In this document: positions 61,701 through 64,000 of the stretch, in pieces
How the letters are laid out: every line of letters begins with the position of its first letter
How positions within the stretch are numbered: the first letter of the stretch is position 1
NCBI GenBank assembly: GCA_029747015.1
Contig: JAKOGI010000005.1
Coordinates: forward strand, 2,092,191 to 2,156,190
DNA from: Carnegiea gigantea
Taxonomy: Eukaryota; Streptophyta; Magnoliopsida; Caryophyllales; Cactaceae
Direction: 5' to 3'
Length of the DNA stretch: 64,000 nt
The notes under the pieces: model-generated
The model's database searches: none
Told to the model about the DNA's origin: nothing
The model's input: only the letters and a program-made list of their open reading frames with translations
Translations under genes and position numbers: made by a program

Positions 61701-63727
61701 TTAGACACTTGAGCTAGCTGTTGCCATAGCAACCTTAATGAAGATGTCTTCCAGAGAAGTGTCCGCCAACCCCCATGCATGAATTGGGAGCCGGGTCTTG
61801 GCAATCTCTACTGCCTCGAAAACATCTGCAATCCTCAAGTCATGTTTTGGGAGCTCGAACTTCTGAGTCCCAGCCAGGTGGTATGTCTTGTGTGCAGTTG
61901 GGGATAAGTACCGCACCATATCCTCCACCTCGGCATCATGCTCTGGTGTTGTTGTAATGGTTAACACAAGCGATCCCCCATATTGAGCTTTCAACTATTA
62001 GTTTGCCCACAAAAACATTGGCATCTTAGAAACAATCTGTAACCATCCTTCCAAAATGTAGCCTAAGAAATGGCATCTCAGTTTTGCATGGCTTGAATTA
62101 TTACAAAGGGGTCACTGCAATTAGCTCCACCCTAGCAAACATGCAATTAGGAATCTTCACAAGCTGAGTCAAGCTCAGGTGTGTCACTGGTTTATTCAAT
62201 AGCATGTCCAGAACCCAGCAAGTGACATTGATCAGGCAAATTTAAGGCGGGTTTGGTTTTGGATGGGGTCAAAAATCAAAATGAGGTTCTGTTATTCCCT
62301 GCTCAGTTGTGAGAAAGGTGACCAAGCATGCATCAACTTTGCTGAATCCACACTCAGCCTTGTTTTTAGCGGAGGGTTGGAGCAATCATTTGCCAAAATC
62401 AAGAAACCTTATATTGAAGCCCTGGTGGATGCAAAGTAGGAAAAATTATTGGAATTACCTCTCTTGCATCTGCTATACACTGTAGGCTGCCATCAACAAA
62501 GATTCCTAATCGGTCACAAAGTGCCTCAGCCTCTTCCATAGAGTGTGCTGAAGAATTTAGTGAGCCACATGTTATAACTCGCATTCGAGATGAATGCTGG
62601 AAGAAGGTAAACTCAGGAATTTAGAACAGAAATCAAATTGGGGCAAGTAAGAGAGATGCATTACTGGTAAGAATAATAGCTCGATCTCGCTTTGCAAGTC
62701 TCACAACATTCCACAGGTTGTTCCTGGAAGCTGGATCTAATCCAGTGCTTGGCTCATCCATGTAAACAACCTTTTCCAAATCCCAAGCAGTAGGCACCAA
62801 ATAAGGGCATGAATAACACATAGGCAAACATTTTTCTCAAGAACTCCTTGTTGGAAAAACAGGAAATGGACCCCTTGCTCTTCGAAGTAGAGCTGCCTAT
62901 CTAAACTGCAACAGGATAAGATATAAATAGAAGTACCTAAGATCTTCTAAAACAAACCTTTGGATCGCCAATTAGAGAAATAGCAACACTTAGTCTCCTC
63001 TTCATACCCCCACTATATTTCCCAGCTGGTTTGTCGGCAACACCACCATGAAATAAGTTGACATTTTTAAGAGATGCTTCAACAGCCTGTATCCAAGGGA
63101 AAAACTAAACCAAAATAAGGAACTGGTTATGCTGTTAAACTTAATTTTCTGTGCCCGTTCAATAGACTTTCATTTTCAACCTGACAACAGAATCTCATCA
63201 TGAAAAGGCAAGACAGGTAAAAGAAAAATATTTGTTTGTGATGCATTGTAACATTCCATGTTTTAAAATCCTAATCTTTGTTCATGATAAACAAGGACTT
63301 TTGCATTCAAATGCCCCGAACATGTCATGGTATGCCAACGAATACATAAGCCCTATGGCATAAATCACTCTCCAAACAAACAAATACTGAAAACAGATCA
63401 CACCTCCTTTAGGGCAGCACCTCCAAGGTTTTTGAGTCTACCATAGAACAATAAATGCTCCCTTCCCGTTAGAGTTTCCCACAGCAGGCTGCAGTTATCC
63501 AACAGAATACCATAAAACGCGAAATAAGACTTGGCATCCAAATAACCGGAAAAAAAAATTAAAAATGATAAAGAACTAAAGTGGGTATCTGAGGTGCAGC
63601 AGAACACAGCAACTTACTCGTACTGGGGACAGACACCCATCATCGAGTATATTTCATCCATGGAAGTTCTCAGGTCCAGTCCATTAACAAATACTGTGCC
63701 AGAAGTTGGCTGGGTAAGCCCAATCAT
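61701..63727 (-). CDS. ABCA: ABCA-subfamily transporter, 3' exons (partial)
   Basis: Six exons on the minus strand: 63618-63727, 63404-63488, 62958-63086, 62665-62770, 62459-62547, 61701-61994. All joins keep frame at GT..AG sites. They encode the nucleotide-binding domain after Walker A: GLTQPTSGTVFVNGLDL, Q-loop GVCPQYD, signature KYSGGMKRRLSVAISLIGDP, Walker B and D-loop VVYMDEPSTGLDPASR, H-loop THSMEEAEALCDRLG, and a C-terminal tail with YHLAGTQKFELPK and HAWGLADTSLEDIFIKVA, as in plant half-size ABCA proteins. These pump lipid-like substrates across membranes. Walker A and the membrane domain lie beyond the window. No breaks seen; the exact member is not assigned. Confidence 0.94.
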
Positions 63728-64000
63728 CTGCATGAAATGAAATAAATCAATGTCATTTCCTGATCTTGTTCTGATCCCTGTTCTGCAACTTTGGTTACCA
63801 CTCAGCTGCATGAACTGGTAATTAGTTCAATCGTTCAATTATTTAGCAATTGGAAATTGGTTCATCCCATAAAGTGATACGTAAATATGGGAAAGTAGCC
63901 TAAACCACAAACGATCATCGCCAACCCCCCAAACAAAAGCTAGGGAGAAATTATTAAAGGTACATCAAAGAGCAATAACAGAAAGCAAAATTGGTTAACC
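63728..64000 (-). other. ABCA intron, cut by the window edge
   Basis: The acceptor (..catgcag) before 63727 is clear. No further exon is recognisable up to 64000; the Walker A exon must lie beyond. Confidence 0.6.

Noticed and set aside
61775..61957. Plus-strand frame over the ABCA last exon
   Set aside because: It is the shadow of the minus-strand exon, whose protein is clearly ABCA.
1..64000. CRISPR array, rRNA, tRNA or bacterial-type operon
   Set aside because: Direct repeats here are satellites, microsatellites or transposon parts without spacer structure. I found no cloverleaf-like or rRNA sequence by eye, although a tRNA scan was not possible.

Overview
The window is nuclear DNA of a flowering plant, probably a eudicot; I cannot name the species. 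It is AT-rich and has canonical GT..AG introns, plant gene families (PRE/ILI HLH, VPS29, RING-H2, half-size ABCA), and many plant transposable elements (copia, RTE-type LINEs, solo LTRs, MITEs, Helitron-like ends) with long microsatellites. True coding sequence is a few percent of the window.

Layout. 1-8.5 kb: gene-poor, with a peculiar array of TAGTGAG words at 1.7-2.97 kb. 8.6-13.2 kb: first copy of a segmental duplication with a two-exon PRE-like gene (10285-10850). 13.2-23 kb: Helitron-like end, then a nest in which a ~1.1 kb LTR-like element holds an RTE-type LINE, which holds a 3.56 kb solo LTR. 23-31.6 kb: AT-rich repeats, including a PIF/Harbinger-like element (28891-30293) and a degenerate tandem array (26.1-28.0 kb). 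31.9-36.05 kb: second copy of the duplication with a PRE-like gene of identical sequence (33575-34140). 38.9-46.4 kb: VPS29 in three coding exons, with a solo LTR in intron 2. 48.3-49.06 kb: an intact intronless RING-H2 gene on the minus strand. 50.5-61.1 kb: a divergently transcribed RING paralogue, frameshifted and split by a 9.9 kb copia element, which itself holds an LTR-like element holding a second RTE-type LINE. 61.7-64 kb: the 3' exons of an ABCA transporter on the minus strand, running off the window.

The intact genes act in separate pathways: PRE proteins in brassinosteroid/gibberellin growth control, VPS29 in retromer sorting, RING-H2 in ubiquitination, ABCA in membrane transport. 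Nothing suggests a cluster. The strongest points for follow-up are two. First, the copia element lacks a tRNA-type primer-binding site; instead, the 18 bases directly after its 5' LTR are perfectly complementary to a segment inside that LTR, as self-priming would require. Second, a 2.29 kb block around the two PRE genes looks identical, microsatellite included, although the rest of the duplication is clearly diverged. That pattern suggests gene conversion or an assembly artefact.
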